Positions 33,760-46,334 of a stretch of 64,000 nt of DNA are shown here, piece by piece (the first letter of the stretch is position 1; the number at the start of each line of letters is the position of its first letter). Both the position numbers and the translations under genes were made by a program. The notes under the pieces are model-generated. The model was not told the DNA's origin and searched no databases. It saw only the letters and a list, made by a program, of their open reading frames with translations. Where the stretch lies: the NCBI GenBank assembly GCA_019722365.1, contig JADFUC010000743.1, positions 90,324 through 154,323 on the forward strand, read 5' to 3'. This DNA is from Lithospermum erythrorhizon. Its lineage: Eukaryota > Streptophyta > Magnoliopsida > Boraginales > Boraginaceae.

Positions 33760-34590
33760 TTCAAAACACATAAAATATAGTGTTGTAAAAATAAAGTTTC
33801 TTGTTTAGGAGCACCTAACATGTGATGACACATTTAATATCTGCTACCAGATAAAATATATTTCGGATCATGTATTTTGTTTGATCTCTTATGTATTCAG
33901 AAGCCATTTGAATAAGGCTTAATTCGTGAATTTCAAGTTGCAGCCCAAACTTGAGAGAGTTAGATTTTGCCCTGATCATTCAATCTTTTTTCTAATTACA
34001 CTTTAAATTACTCTTTAGTCAAAATCTGTTATAGATTTAATAGAATTAGTTATAGGGGTAAAAAATTCATAAACCTTAAACTTTTACGTTCAAAAATGAA
34101 AATAAACAAGATAAAACCAAATCAATTAAAGTAGTTTAGGTGCTGAATTGTTAGCGAGTTCCTGGTTTCGAGCAAATCTCTGAATTTCAAGTTCGATGTT
34201 TAAGGTTTGTTCGATTGAAATTATTTAATTTCATTTCATTATTCTCACTTTTTATTATTCTCTCTAAATTTCAATATCTAAAACTTCCATTCCTAATCCA
34301 AATATTTCGAAATGGAAGCTTTAAATGTGTTTTGTTTATGAGTAATAAGAACCAAAATTAACTCTCTCTAGAAATTAACCAGTTATGAATTATTCTAAAC
34401 ATTTGTGTTATACTATATTATTAAATCAATTTAATTTAAATATTTTATTTACCGATTCATTCCTTTTTTTTATAATTTTATCATCTATATAATTAGTTTT
34501 ATATATTTAATTTAATTTACACATATTAGATTCTGCTCAAATGACTAGTACGTACTAATTAAAAATAGAAAATATTGTTATTATAAAAAT
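33760..34590. other. Intergenic DNA, nothing recognised
   Basis: 3' flank of the PAE gene followed by AT-rich sequence without coding or repeat signals. Confidence 0.5.
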
Positions 34591-34605
34591 ATTACAACAA
34601 GAAGC

Positions 34606-34992
34606 TCAGTTTTGCAAAGCTTCAATGCAGCCTTTTTCGCACAGTTGTTTAGTCCCAAAACATTCTTCATCCCCATAGTTACAAATTCGACAAAAGCATG
34701 GAGATTCAACACAGTGGTCATTCCTCAACTCACACTCTTTTGTTTTATGGATGTTAATGTTGGTATATGGATCGATGTGCTCGAAAATTCTTGAATATTT
34801 GGACCAACATCTTTTATCTCGTTACTTCCCGTTATATGGCCTATTTGAAAGAATATCGTAAATTGAAAGAGCTAAATAATATAATTCAAATTTATAAATA
34901 GAAAGATTAGACTTACAACGATCTTGAATCAATAAGACGAGAAGAATCACTAATAACATGGGCGAGAGTCGAACTTTACTTGAGGCCATCAT
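34606..34992 (-). CDS. Small secreted cysteine-rich peptide (ESF1/MEG-like), two exons
   Basis: Exon 1 (about 34992-34917) begins MMASSKVRLSPMLLVILLVL, a clear signal peptide, and ends at a good donor (CGTT|GTAAGT at 34916). Exon 2 (about 34810-34606, stop TGA at 34606-34608) has eight cysteines in the pattern C-x6-C-x4-C-x-C-x2-C-x6-C-x6-C-x3-C, ending in CEKGCIEALQN. Signal peptide in exon 1 and one cysteine domain in exon 2 is the standard layout of plant cysteine-rich peptides. The spacing C-x6-C-x4-C-x-C and the final C-x3-C recall the EMBRYO SURROUNDING FACTOR 1/MEG1 group, which act in seed development. That assignment is inferred from spacing only, and other defensin-like families are possible. 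Problem: joining the best donor to the visible AG acceptors leaves the phase off by one base, so the gene may carry a frameshift or use a splice site I missed. No neighbouring copies were seen. Confidence 0.6.
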
Positions 34993-35009
34993 TGAGATTG
35001 ACAATGTAC

Positions 35010-36260
35010 TATTTTAGATGAGTTTTTTTCTTTCAGAAAATGAAACTTGACTTGTCGTGATAGATGCAATTAAAAATTGTAATAATTTATAGAGTTCTAC
35101 TTACGTAGATAGAAGGTTCTAAAGTTAAATTATATTAAAAATAATGTACCTACTTACAAAAATAAAATATTATAAAATCAAATCTTATCTTTACAAAAAT
35201 AGAAAATTATAAAATCATATCGTGTTATATTTAATTTTAAGAGTAAATGGTTACATAATTGATATTTTATATAATCAATTCTAATATCATAAGATCGAAT
35301 GTTACAAAAAAATAAAATAAAAACTATAAACATATGCAAATAAACAAAAAAATATTTTGTATAGTGAATTCACCATAAGTTTGAAAAATGAACAAATATA
35401 TAACGACGAAGGAATTGGGGAGGGAGGGACCTTTGACTTTAGAGCTACCCAAATTCACATGGGAAGATCACAAATATATAGAGTATACAATAGTTGATGA
35501 ATGAAATACTCTACTTTATCTACCATTCATTTCTATAGGATGATTATATATAAGTCTCCTAGCTTATTCCTAGACTAGCGGTTACTGGCCAGTCTTTCCA
35601 AATTGTGGTGTTATGAAGTTCGATTTTTGGTACGTAGGAGTATTATTACACATACTTCCTCTACTTCGGCGCCGCTTTAAGCTTTCCAAAGACCTATCTC
35701 CGTGATTTCGACGGTTACATCACTACGTGAATTGGAGTCATATCCGGTGGATACGGCGCATTATGTGTAGCAAATAAGTTTAGAAGACGGTTGTTTCTTT
35801 TGGAGCTTAGACTCCCTTTCTTTAGTTTCGAATTTAATTTCAGTATGTTATCGGTTGTATGTTTCCCTTCTATCGGTTGAGTAAAAAAAAAATTAACTAT
35901 ATATGTTGTTTATCCAAAAATATATAAAACTTATTTTTCTCGCCGTTAGTTACCTTTGATTATTCAATTAATCAGCAAGATGATCTTTCTCATCTAATCC
36001 ATGTGAATTCTATTGAAAAGATCATACATAAAATATATTTGAAAGGAAAAAAGAACGATTGTGAATTTTTTTTTGGGTAAAACGCCATGGCAGAGGAGAA
36101 TAGAGGAAGACGATCTTTAAGGAGATTGATGATAAATAACATTTATTAATTGTGTATTTTAGTTTTATTATTATGTTTTACACCAAAAACAAATAATAAT
36201 AATGGATAATTAATTAGTTAGGAATAATTAAGTGGGGTGAGGTGGACCAATAAGAAAAAG
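35010..36260. other. Intergenic DNA, nothing recognised
   Basis: Upstream region of the cysteine-rich peptide gene, then AT-rich sequence. A GC-richer patch at 35560-35850 has no recognisable ORF. Confidence 0.45.
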
Positions 36261-36269
36261 GAGGCACAA

Positions 36270-39200
36270 TGGAAGGTTTATTAGGTGCAGAGGATCCTCA
36301 CAGTAAAAGTGTTTCACCAAAGAAAAGGGATGGGTCTGATTTGATCAAAGGACCATATCATTCATAAGACAATGTTGTCGTGAAATCATGCTACCATTGT
36401 AGCAAAAACACATAAGGACACGAAGATAAAAAAGAAATTATGGAGAAGCTACTCGATAACTCCCATGTTGAAAGCCTGTAAGCTTCCATGCTATACGTGA
36501 GGTTACGAATCAATGATCTAATAAGTGCAAGACAAGGCCCCAAGGCCTAAAGCAATTTCAACAAATCGAAGATGTTGAGGACCAACATAAAATGGGCAAG
36601 ATCAAAGACTCAACCAAATTGAACAAAGAACCATAAATCGGTCTTCCAGAGGTCGCACAAACACACAAAAGAAAAAGATTTATTCTCTCAAAATATCAAG
36701 TAACAAGCCAAGCATACCATGTATTGGTCCACATACTTGCCGCATACAAAATATGCACCGTGCCACAACCTCAACATCCAAATGGGGGCAAGTACCAAGT
36801 GTACAACTCCTGCTTATTCAAGATGACACTTGCCCTCACAAAGCCACCGAAGAATGATAACGCCTCCTCAGATGTGAGGATAAATCCTACCGCTTCCTTG
36901 ATACGAGCCTGAACGCCTTACAAATCTCCCTTGACAAGAGAATAACCATCTCCATTCTCCTTGATATGTGAGGTGCTGAAAAAATGTCTCCATTCTCTTT
37001 GATACGGTAGAGTAAACTGCCTCCATTCTCCTTTATACAGCCTTCAAACTGCTTAACATCTCCCATGACACGAGGCCAACCTCCTCACCACCTTTGGTAA
37101 GAGCATAAAAAGACCTATAACACTCCTAGAGGAGAGTCTAAAACATCCACCTCTTGAAACTACGCTTGACTTGATCCTAATAGGTAATGAGGCAAAATTG
37201 AAGTTCTGTCTGGTCATATAACCTCAAAAAACTCTATGCTGGACTATGTGTCCGTACGACTAGACTATGTGTCCGTACACCTTGTTTTAATGATGTCTTT
37301 AAACATTGATTTATGATATAATATATGTGCTTAATTTATTTATTTCAGGTAATGCTGTAAAGGCTTGTCGGACGAAAAGCTGATATCGATATCAAATGTT
37401 AGCATCAAGGCATCAAGACAACGAAGAAATGTCATGAGCTCCAAAGTGAAAATACAATGCCAAAACATGAGTATGGTGATATAAAAAGAAGAATCAACCA
37501 TACAAAGTTTCAAAGTGGTAATGAGATGTGTTAAGAGTCGATCATTTTACCGTCAAGAAACGACTCAAAAAGTTAAGATCTAACGTAAGAATCAAGATCG
37601 AAAGAAACGAAAGTATCGATGCAAGCCAAAGATTAGGTAAAATTTATGGCTTAAATCTTACTTTTTTACTTTCCTTTCATCTTGATTGAAGTTCGATTGG
37701 GGAGATATTTTCAAATCATTTCACAAAAGAACTTAACTATTTCTATGTTTTAAGAACAAGTTTGTCAAAAAAATATTTTGAAAATCTTAATATTTATAAA
37801 CTGTGATTTTATATCATTTTCATCAATGGTTTTAAACATATTTAAAATGCTTTTTTGAATCACAAAATCGGAGTTATAAACGGCCGGAAATGAGTTTTTA
37901 AGTCGGGCCGCCAAGGTGACCAATCGCCCTTGCAGAGCTGTTACGCAGCCAAGCATGTGTGAAATTTGAGCGTAAGCTTTGTTTTCAAGAGTTTCAATGG
38001 CCCTCTTTCGGCCTCATTTAGTCAGCATCGAGCCAAGGTCCGAAATATGTCCGTTTTTTACCGTTTGACCTCCAATTTCTTCCCCATAAAATCCCCAACT
38101 CTTCCCTCTTCTTCCCCAACTCTTCCCAATTAATCCTAAACGTTTTTATACTTATTTCACCTGAAATACAAATCTCTCAAACATGTGAGCTTTAATAGAT
38201 TATCAAAGAGATGAAGTCTGTCGAGCCTAAACTTTGAAATGAGAATGGGAAACAAAGAGTATTCAAGGTATTTGATGAATGCCCAAATGGAAGTTCAAGA
38301 GCTTCAAAGTTCATATCTACTCAACAAAGAGTTCAACAAGCTTCAAGTTCATATCTAATAATTGTAAGGAGTTAAATTACGTTTGTAATATTTTCTCTTA
38401 TCCGCTCATATGGAGCAATTGTAAAAAGGAGAACTTGTAACATCTTCAAGTGATTGAGATGTCTCTTAGATTAGTTGATTAGGCCTAGACTGCAGGACTA
38501 AGTGGTCTCGGTGAGCTGCGAGGCTTACTCAAATTAGGAATTGAGATGATTGTCGAGGTTGTGAGCTAAGGCTCAAACAATAGACAAAGAGTTCTTGTAG
38601 TTGAGGAGTTAAGTCTCCTAATTGAGGGATGATTCCCTAGCTTAGATTTGCTTGTAAGGTTCTAAGTGTATAATCCAGAACGCTTGTCGGTTAGTCATGC
38701 AGACCTTTGACGTCAAGGATTCTTCTGTCAAAGTGGTTTCGGTGGCTGCCTAGAGGCGAGCTTAGTGGTCTAGTGGTTTAGCTTAGATGGCATATATTGA
38801 GTAGCTTATTTGTACGCCATGAGGAGTTACTTCGATGCTAATATATACGGATTACTTTTCAAATCCCAATGTCAAAAGCCATGGTCGAGCACCAGTTCGG
38901 GCCAAGCCTGCTAAACACCGTGGTCAGGTATTCCTTTATCCTCAACTCTTTATCTTATTGTTGATATTATATTTTGTGATAGAAATGCTAGGATTCTATT
39001 ATATGTGTTAGTTTATGCGCCAATTTCTGAATATGCTCAAACATAATTGAATTCACTTGAAACATCGAGAACAAGTTTAGTCAAACTATAATCAATATCC
39101 TATGTCAGTTTTGTAATTCATTGCTCATGATTAGGATAGTTCGATTTGACTAATGATCTGAATTGTTATCTTCCGCATCGATATCAAATCATAATTAAAC

Positions 39201-39550
39201 TTGCTATCTAAAATATCTTAAACTCACCTAGTATATCTATGTAATGAATTGTGATATGTTTTTATTAGATTGATAGGATTGATCAATAGCCAGCTTAATT
39301 GACTTAATCATTATGTTTAGAATTTAGCTAATGTTACATTGACAAAATGAGTTTTGATGTTTATTGCACATAATGATTGCTAGATCATTTTATTGTTTTA
39401 TCTTTATCTAGTGGCCCATTTGAGGGTGTTAATATTATTTTAGCTCATTCCGTATTTGTTTACAAATTAACGCCGAATTAATGTTAAACTTGGTATTAAA
39501 TTTGTATAAGTTTAAAAATGTCAACGACCTCTTTGTCCTTATTCACCCAT
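36270..39550. other. Long LTR-like non-coding region
   Basis: Even composition, no coding frame of any family, and a texture common in LTRs and their leaders. At 36942-37065 the word ctccattctccttgatat recurs four times at 30-45 base spacing, a small tandem array. 38200-38950 has the alternating gttgaggagttaagtctcct / gagctgcgaggcttactc style typical of copia LTR U5/leader DNA. I could not find paired ends, a target duplication or gag-pol, so it may be one or more solo LTRs. Confidence 0.3.
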
Positions 39551-39559
39551 AGCTAACAC

Positions 39560-40120
39560 TCTCTATGTTCCCAAACAACTACCCAAGTCAAATACCGAGT
39601 AGAATACTACCAAGGTATCACTTCAAGGTCGATTACTCCAAGGATGGATTACATAACAATTCTGGGCATCATCCAAGCTCAACTCCCGACGATGCCTGTG
39701 GTCGAAATACGGTAGACAATCGAATATTATTAATTATTTTAATTTAATTTAATTTATTGGGATTAATTAAAATAATTAAATAAAGACTAATCGCACAATA
39801 ACATGCCGATTAGTAGCTCGGAACAGCCTCCAATTAAAATTCTATAATATGTAAATTATGGTTCCCGATATTTTAGCCACATGAAATTAATTAAAGTGGT
39901 GAAATTAGGTTTTATCATTAATTAAAACCTAATTATACATCTCTGTTTATTATGGCATTAAAATGTTAAAATTCCTAATTTACTAGGATTAAAATAATAA
40001 ATTGTTATGTTCCTGAAAACTTGATTTTCGTGACAAACAAAACTTAAAATGGCGGCCTGATAAAATGGTAAAGGATTAGCGTAAACTATATGCTTGCAAA
40101 TAAAGAAATAAAGTGGTCGC
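39560..40120. other. Intergenic DNA, nothing recognised
   Basis: AT-rich, with self-complementary ttaattatttt/aattaaaataattaa stretches near 39730. No gene seen. Confidence 0.4.
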
Positions 40121-40129
40121 TGTGATTAG

Positions 40130-42291
40130 CAAATCTGGCAAAACAAGTTATTATTATTTTATCATTAAATATCCGACGGGCCCATATCTTACCCTCAAAA
40201 TCAATGGCTAATATCATTCATGGATCATGGATCAACCAATAAGAAGAAGTCCGAAGCTTGTAAATACCTCATTATGTTCATCCAAAAGACACACCTCCTT
40301 TACAACAACAATAAAAAAATACAATAAAAAAAACCGCCTCAAAGCACTTAACATAAAAACAACCTAAAATAGTATTTCTTCAATGAAAATTTCAGCAAGT
40401 CTTCAGATATTTTAATCACACTCATGACTTCTTTTCACAACCTCACCAAGAATTATAAACTCTCATAATTTAAGAACAAGAATAAACTATCCTTTATTCT
40501 AACCTACAAGGTCAGATTTCCAACTACTATTGGGGTGTGTTTCACACACACAAAATACTACACAAAAGTATGGTATTTAGTATGTTCTAACCACAAATAA
40601 ACCTATAAGGAATTACTTGAGTTAATTACCCTCAAGAAAAAAGACTCTGTGAACCTCTTCTTTGTTCTCCAAGTATTTCCGTAAGTGTACGTTTCCTTTA
40701 AGAATCATCCACCTTCACGTGCATTTAGATTCAAGCACGACAACAATCTCCCACTTGAAGACTAAACTCGATCACCATCTTCAATCTTTAATCTCGGTGA
40801 TCAGCCTTTACCCGAGTTCATCATCGCTGCACCCTAATCGGTTGATCCCTGACTTCAGCCGCATTTTCACCAATCCCGCAACCTTGAATGCTACCAACTA
40901 GACTATCGAAGAGACATAGCCAAAATATTTACTTATGTTGGAATTTCAAATTACATTCAAATTATCATCACCATGCTCGCTTCCTCAAGAATCCTGATTC
41001 TTCATCCTGCACCTGGAATAACTCCTCCTCCAAATTACTGGTCATCAATGAATTTCTTCTTATTTTCCTCTCAGGTTTACAACTCATCATCCATCTATTG
41101 ACCTTCATGTTTGATCGTAATATCTCATTTTTTCAAGCAGTACCCTTGGAGGTAAGTAAAACACTTCACAACGACTTTTTAATCATGCCCAATTAAATCT
41201 CGATGATTCATATTATAATCCGGTAACCTTGCACAGTTCATAACCTTGGACCCTCGAAAGCAACAACCCGTACTCCCCATCTCTCCAGAGTCCGTGACAC
41301 CGATCCTCACTTCCAAGCCATCATCATCAAACCACATCACCTATGTCACAAATTTCCTCCAAGATCCTCTCATCTTCCAGATGACTCTTTCCGACAAGAT
41401 GTTCCTGTTTGAGCAACGCGTGATTTAGTTTCACATCACCCATATCACAAAATCTCCATGGACCTTCATCTTCATGATGCTTCTTCCAAGAAATTCCAAG
41501 ACAACCCCTGACGCTCCGTAAAACACACTCGTGAGTCAATCTCTATCTTCCACCATTAGTACTACACAAGAACGGCTAATAACATCCTTTCATCAAATAC
41601 CTTTCAACCTAGTCATAAAGCCTCCAATAGCTGCCCAACTATCAAACTGCTGATACCAATTGATAGGTATCCAAAGATCCACCAAACTTACAACCAACCT
41701 CCTCGATACCAATTAATAGAATCACACCATTATTGACAATCCTATTGTTTGATAATAACTCAGATCTCACTTCAGGACGAATGAAACAAACACATATACT
41801 AATCAGACATGACAACAAAAAAAGTAAATGGAAATTAAACAACACAATGATTTTATCCTGCTAATTTCAACGCGAAAAGCGTACATCCAAGACTATCAGC
41901 GGTACGACAACTTCACTCATGACTTTTTTCACAACTTCACCAAAAATTATAATAAACTCCTCTAAGCACTTCTAATTGGGCTGTCAAACTCTCCTTTAGT
42001 TCTAAACTACAAAGTTGATTTCCAACTATCATCAAAGTGTGTTTCCACACACACAAAAATACTATACAAAAAGAAGGTATTTATAGGTTTTACAATAAAC
42101 TTGAGGAGAATCATTTTTCTTCAAGAAAAGTCACATCAATTACCTACCTAAAAAGGGTAGTAATTAATTACTCCCTCAAAGAAAGAAGACTCTAAACCTG
42201 CATTTCTGTTATCCAAGTTTATTTCCTTAAGTGTAATGCTCTTCCGAATCATCCAGAGTTGTTCACGTGTTTAGGTTTCACATGTACAACA
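40130..42291 (-). mobile_element. Non-autonomous LTR retrotransposon, about 2.1 kb
   Basis: Two similar segments lie in direct orientation on the minus strand. The upstream LTR starts TGTTGTACATG at 42291 and the downstream one TGTTGTCGTGC at 40745. They share cacgtgaa, tggatgattc, ttacactta, ggaaata, gtgtgtgtgaaa-type and aagtcatgagtg words over about 400 bases. Directly before the downstream LTR is a purine tract (aagtgggagat, minus strand 40756-40746), as expected for plus-strand priming. After the upstream LTR a primer-binding-like ttggtatcagcag (minus strand 41660-41648) matches the usual initiator-Met tRNA site. The ~0.9 kb interior has no gag or pol, so the element would rely on proteins from copia relatives. 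The LTR 3' ends are uncertain. A second primer-like ttggtatcgagg lies at 41715-41704. Confidence 0.65.
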
Positions 42292-42929
42292 GATTTATTG
42301 TATTAGCACAAACTTATAAATAATAAAAATCTTTCTAGCGCTTACACTCCACACCATTCCAAACCAACCATCTCCAACACTAACTCCACAAATTCCGTAA
42401 CTCCGAAACAAAACCATACCCAACACCTCCGGAGACACTCAGTGTATAAACGTATAAAAATGGTAACAATCACAACTTTAGCTACAAATAAAATGACTAA
42501 GATTGTAAAAATAAAAACTTAAGCAAAAATAATAAAATGACCAAAATTGTAAATATCAAAACCTGTGAGTAAAAACAAACACTATAGATGGTCAGATCAC
42601 AAGAAGATTTTATTATTTATATGCGCCTCCCGAATAATAATAAAACCCATTTGGGGAAATCTTCCATTGGTACGGGTTGGCAAATTTATCAAACAGATTG
42701 GGGTCCGACTATCGCCTAGGATTCTCCTACGTATTGAACACGCCTTCAAATAATCTCACCTTGAATGAATTCCGAGTCAAGCGATTTGAGTTGATATGTC
42801 CCGGATGTGGTTTGGAACGAAGTCTTGGTCTTGAAGTTGATTTGGTCCGAATCGGGCGCTTTTAAAGAACAAGTGATCCCATGGTTGTATGGACTTGATC
42901 GCTTTGTCTTGACTTGAATCTATGTCTCG

Positions 42930-43085
42930 ACCATCGGATGTCGCCTGCAGGACGCCGCCCGCCGGGACTCGGACCGTAGGATGTTGGACCGCCGGATGTC
43001 GCCCACAGGATGCTGCCCGTTGGACTCCGACTGGGCCGATGTCGCCCGTGTGAGGATGCTGCCCGCTGGACTTGACTGGGGAGGG
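42930..43085. repeat. GC-rich minisatellite, about 45-55 bp x 3
   Basis: Unit of the form ccggatgtcgcccacaggat, gctgcccgttggac, tccgac, with copies starting at about 42938, 42992 and 43040. Many CpG sites. Open frames on both strands here (up to 114 codons) are repeat by-products. Confidence 0.75.
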
Positions 43086-43199
43086 ACTTGGATGAACCCG
43101 TGTAGCTTGAGCCGGGTTCACTTTTTAGCAATGCAGGCTTTAGCGCCTGCCTCGCCTTGGGCCTCCCGGTGACTTGTTCTAGGCGCTCTGTTTCGATGT

Positions 43200-43640
43200 A
43201 GGAGATGGCTTCAAATTTTCTCCCGAATTTGATGTAAGCAGGGCTTCAAAGAAACAGACTTCCCGCAGCCTTGGATTTGGTGCATGTGGCCCTTAGCGCC
43301 GTTGATTCCTATAGTCAGATTGAGGTACACGGGCTTTAGCAGCCGCTTTTTCCCCGCAGCCTCGATTTTGTGTGTAGGGCTTCAAAGCAGTTTGTTTCAG
43401 CTGATTTGAGGTACAGTTTTAGCACAATTCCTCGTGAATATGGATTTTGTGTGTGTGGGCTTCAGCAGTCATGATTCCCGCAAATATGGATTAAAAGCGT
43501 AGGGGCTTCAAGCAGCGATCCTCTCGCAATATGGATTCGGTGCATGTGGCTTTAACAAAGGTTTCCTCGTAGCCCGGATTTGAGGCAGGGGTCAGCAATG
43601 GCAGAGCTTCCCCGCAACCGGATCTTCGTGTATTTTTCCG
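43200..43640. repeat. Degenerate minisatellite, about 45-65 bp x 7-8
   Basis: Each unit has ttcccgcagc or ttcctcgtag, then a tatggatttggtgcatgtgg-like core, then gcttcagcag. Units occur at about 43259, 43350, 43427, 43478, 43520, 43562 and 43609. The array follows the minisatellite at 42930 after a gap of about 110 bases, and both probably belong to one LTR-like region. Confidence 0.65.
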
Positions 43641-43649
43641 CTTCTTTCT

Positions 43650-45480
43650 CTCCGCCTTTTCTTGGCCTTCTCTCCGAGATGTGATTTTTGAAAATTGTGG
43701 GGGTATTTATATGTTTGGGCCTCGACTGATAAAGCCGGTTTATTTTCGCCTCTGATCACATCTTTAACCGCTGATCTCGGCGCAAAGATCCCGACTGCTG
43801 GGATCCTTGAGATTCCGTGAGTTTTCAAGTAACCCTATATGCGCCTATTTGAGGGCATTTTGGGGCCAAGAGATGAATTTCTCTCAGACACCCCGATATA
43901 TTTTCTTTTGAATCTTCATTTAAGCCCCGTGATCTTTCTGAAACTCTATTCTAGGTTTTACAGTTAGGCTCTATTTGACGAAACCCTAACTTTAACCTAA
44001 CTTTAATATTAGGTCCTCGCTTCCGTAAAACCCTATTATTTCTACCAAACCCTAATCAATACGTATACTGTGACGTGGTGGTAACACATCCAATTAATAA
44101 ATTCATAAAATGAATTTTATTAATAAAATCTCGATCGTCTACAACGCCCCTCGAACTCGCACATACGCAGTGTGTTGCTCTGGGTGGTTCGACGAGCTGC
44201 TCCGCCAGCTTAGGATTTAGCTGGCCGGATTCTCGCTCGTCTTGATTTTCTACAAGCATCTCCCGCATCCCGATATTATTTTGGCCTTTGTCAGTATAAT
44301 CGCAAAGATCATTTAATTTCTAATTTAAGAAATTAATAATCTTCCTAGGATATTTTCTGACGCGAATTTAGTACATCGGGTTTGACGCCGCTTCTTCCTT
44401 TTTTCTGATTTTTCGATCCATCGGGTGCATGGATCATTTATTTTTCCATGGATATAGTTTTATTATGATTTATAGTCACAATAAATGTATATTACTTTAT
44501 TTTTATGCTATTATAAGAAAAATAATGAGCAACTTCTAAATTATTTCACGCTGCTCGAAAGGCAAAGGCATCTAATGACCCAGAATAGTGCATTCCAATC
44601 TTGGTCTCAGATGGGATGCAATGAAATATGGCCTTGTAAGCCCCACGGGGTTCGGCCTTTAGTATTGGGTGACTGCCTCTCTTGGTTGCATAATCCAAGT
44701 TTGACCTAACCTCTTCTATTTATTTCTTGCATTAGTTGGTCTCATGTTGTAGAAGCAAAATTCTTTCTCCTCCTCTATTCCCTCATAGCCGATTCCTTCT
44801 TAGGTAGGAAAGAGAAAAAAATCTCTTTGTGTTCTCTCATGGCTTTTCATCTTGTAGGAACGTGAGAATAACCGAATAACATTCTTCCCCTTTTTCTCTA
44901 AAGATACTTTTCAACCATATAGGTTAGAGTTAAAGAAGCAAAATTCTTTATGAAACCAAATTTTTAACTACGCGGGTTCAAAAATAATGAATTTTGCTTC
45001 TTTTGTTTTGATTTCGTGTACTCATGGATTCTCGCTCTTCGTACCTTCTTTTGTGTAAAGATTCGAAATTTTTCTGCGGGATGTTCTTGAGTGTATATTT
45101 GTAACACTTTCTCATGCAAAATATTAAGGTTTAATTGTAGTATAACCCGTAATTCCAAGAATTTTTAAATGTCGATATCAAAAATTCCATTTTGTGTGTC
45201 GCTGATTTTGGCCGATTTGTTTCCCTGCCATCGGAATGCCGGATTGACTTGAAATTTGTTGGCATTGCTCCCATAGTCGTGTAGTACATCTCTATTTGTT
45301 TTTAATTTTTGGAATTTGTTGACTCCTCGCTTGGTTTGTTTATTATCAAAGTAATCGCTTTTTTGTGTCGCTTTGTATTCCCGCGATTCCTCGTATCCGC
45401 TATTTCCGCTAAGTAACTACATACGTGTCTCGGGCGTATCGAGCGAGGATTCCAGCAAAATTGACGCCGTAATGGGTAAA
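43650..45480. other. LTR-like or intergenic DNA, nothing firm
   Basis: No coding sequence recognised. tgtgacgtggtggtaacac near 44069 and cccttaaaccct-type words suggest retrotransposon leader DNA, but without paired ends. Confidence 0.3.
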
Positions 45481-45486
45481 TATAAT

Positions 45487-45684
45487 TTCGCCCGCTTTGA
45501 CCCGTAACATATTTTCCGCCTGCTTCGACTTTACTCATATTTTCGCCCGCTTTCGATTGCGATTCATATTTTCTCGCCCGTTACCGCCTGAACTATATTT
45601 TTCGCCACCTGCCTCGACCCGGATCATTTCGCCCGCTTCGACTTTACCATATATTTTCGGTCTGCTTCGACCGACGCCTATATG
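45487..45684. repeat. 28-bp minisatellite, seven copies
   Basis: Consensus close to ttcgcccgcttcgac, tttacycatatt. Copies start at 45487, 45514, 45542, 45571, 45600, 45628 and 45656. Non-coding. The regular spacing contrasts with the degraded sequence around it. Confidence 0.85.
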
Positions 45685-46334
45685 TAGTATATAGTCTACA
45701 CTGAAGCTTCTTGTATTTACAAATTCAAATACACAAACTATGATTATGTTCTTAATCCATTTTGCAATTTGATATGATAGCCTGTGTTCAAGTTAATGAT
45801 AGTTTCAAGTGGGTCTAATTAGACGCGCAAACTAAGTGGGCCGGACGGCACACGCCCGCTAAGTACCGAATCGAACGCCCATGTCCATGTCCATCTAACG
45901 GTGTTTTCTAGTACGAACGCGACGCACACCGAGAATTATTGAGGCCTACTCCGCCCATCGGCACAGTAAATTCAGTGTGTCAAACGAACCCGACCTCGCC
46001 TACCCAACGAACCCCAAGCGGACGCCCAAGTTGGATCAAGTAGACGTCCGATTCAGAAAGAATAGCTTTATCCATCACAAGTCATACCTATTACACTATA
46101 TTGCAAATAAAAAAACTTTCACACACATAAATAAATAAAAAACCACAAATATCTAAATCAAAATATAACAAAATCATAAAACAAACTTCAAAATTATCCG
46201 AATCACAGCTTTAACATTCATAGAATAAAAACAACCATAAACATTAAACTAACCAAAGTTCATACATCTATAAAACAAAATAAACTAAGGTTCATTTATA
46301 AAAAAGAAAATAAAAAACATAGAACATTATTCTG

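Noticed and set aside
40662..41845. Several 60-102-codon frames on both strands
   Set aside because: They lie in the LTRs and the gene-free interior of the non-autonomous LTR element; no gag or pol motif is present.
42777..43172. Open frames of 60-114 codons on both strands
   Set aside because: They lie in a GC-rich minisatellite, which lacks stops by composition; the peptides are repeats of the unit.
43970..44060. Telomere-like accctaa words
   Set aside because: Only a few scattered copies without tandem arrangement.
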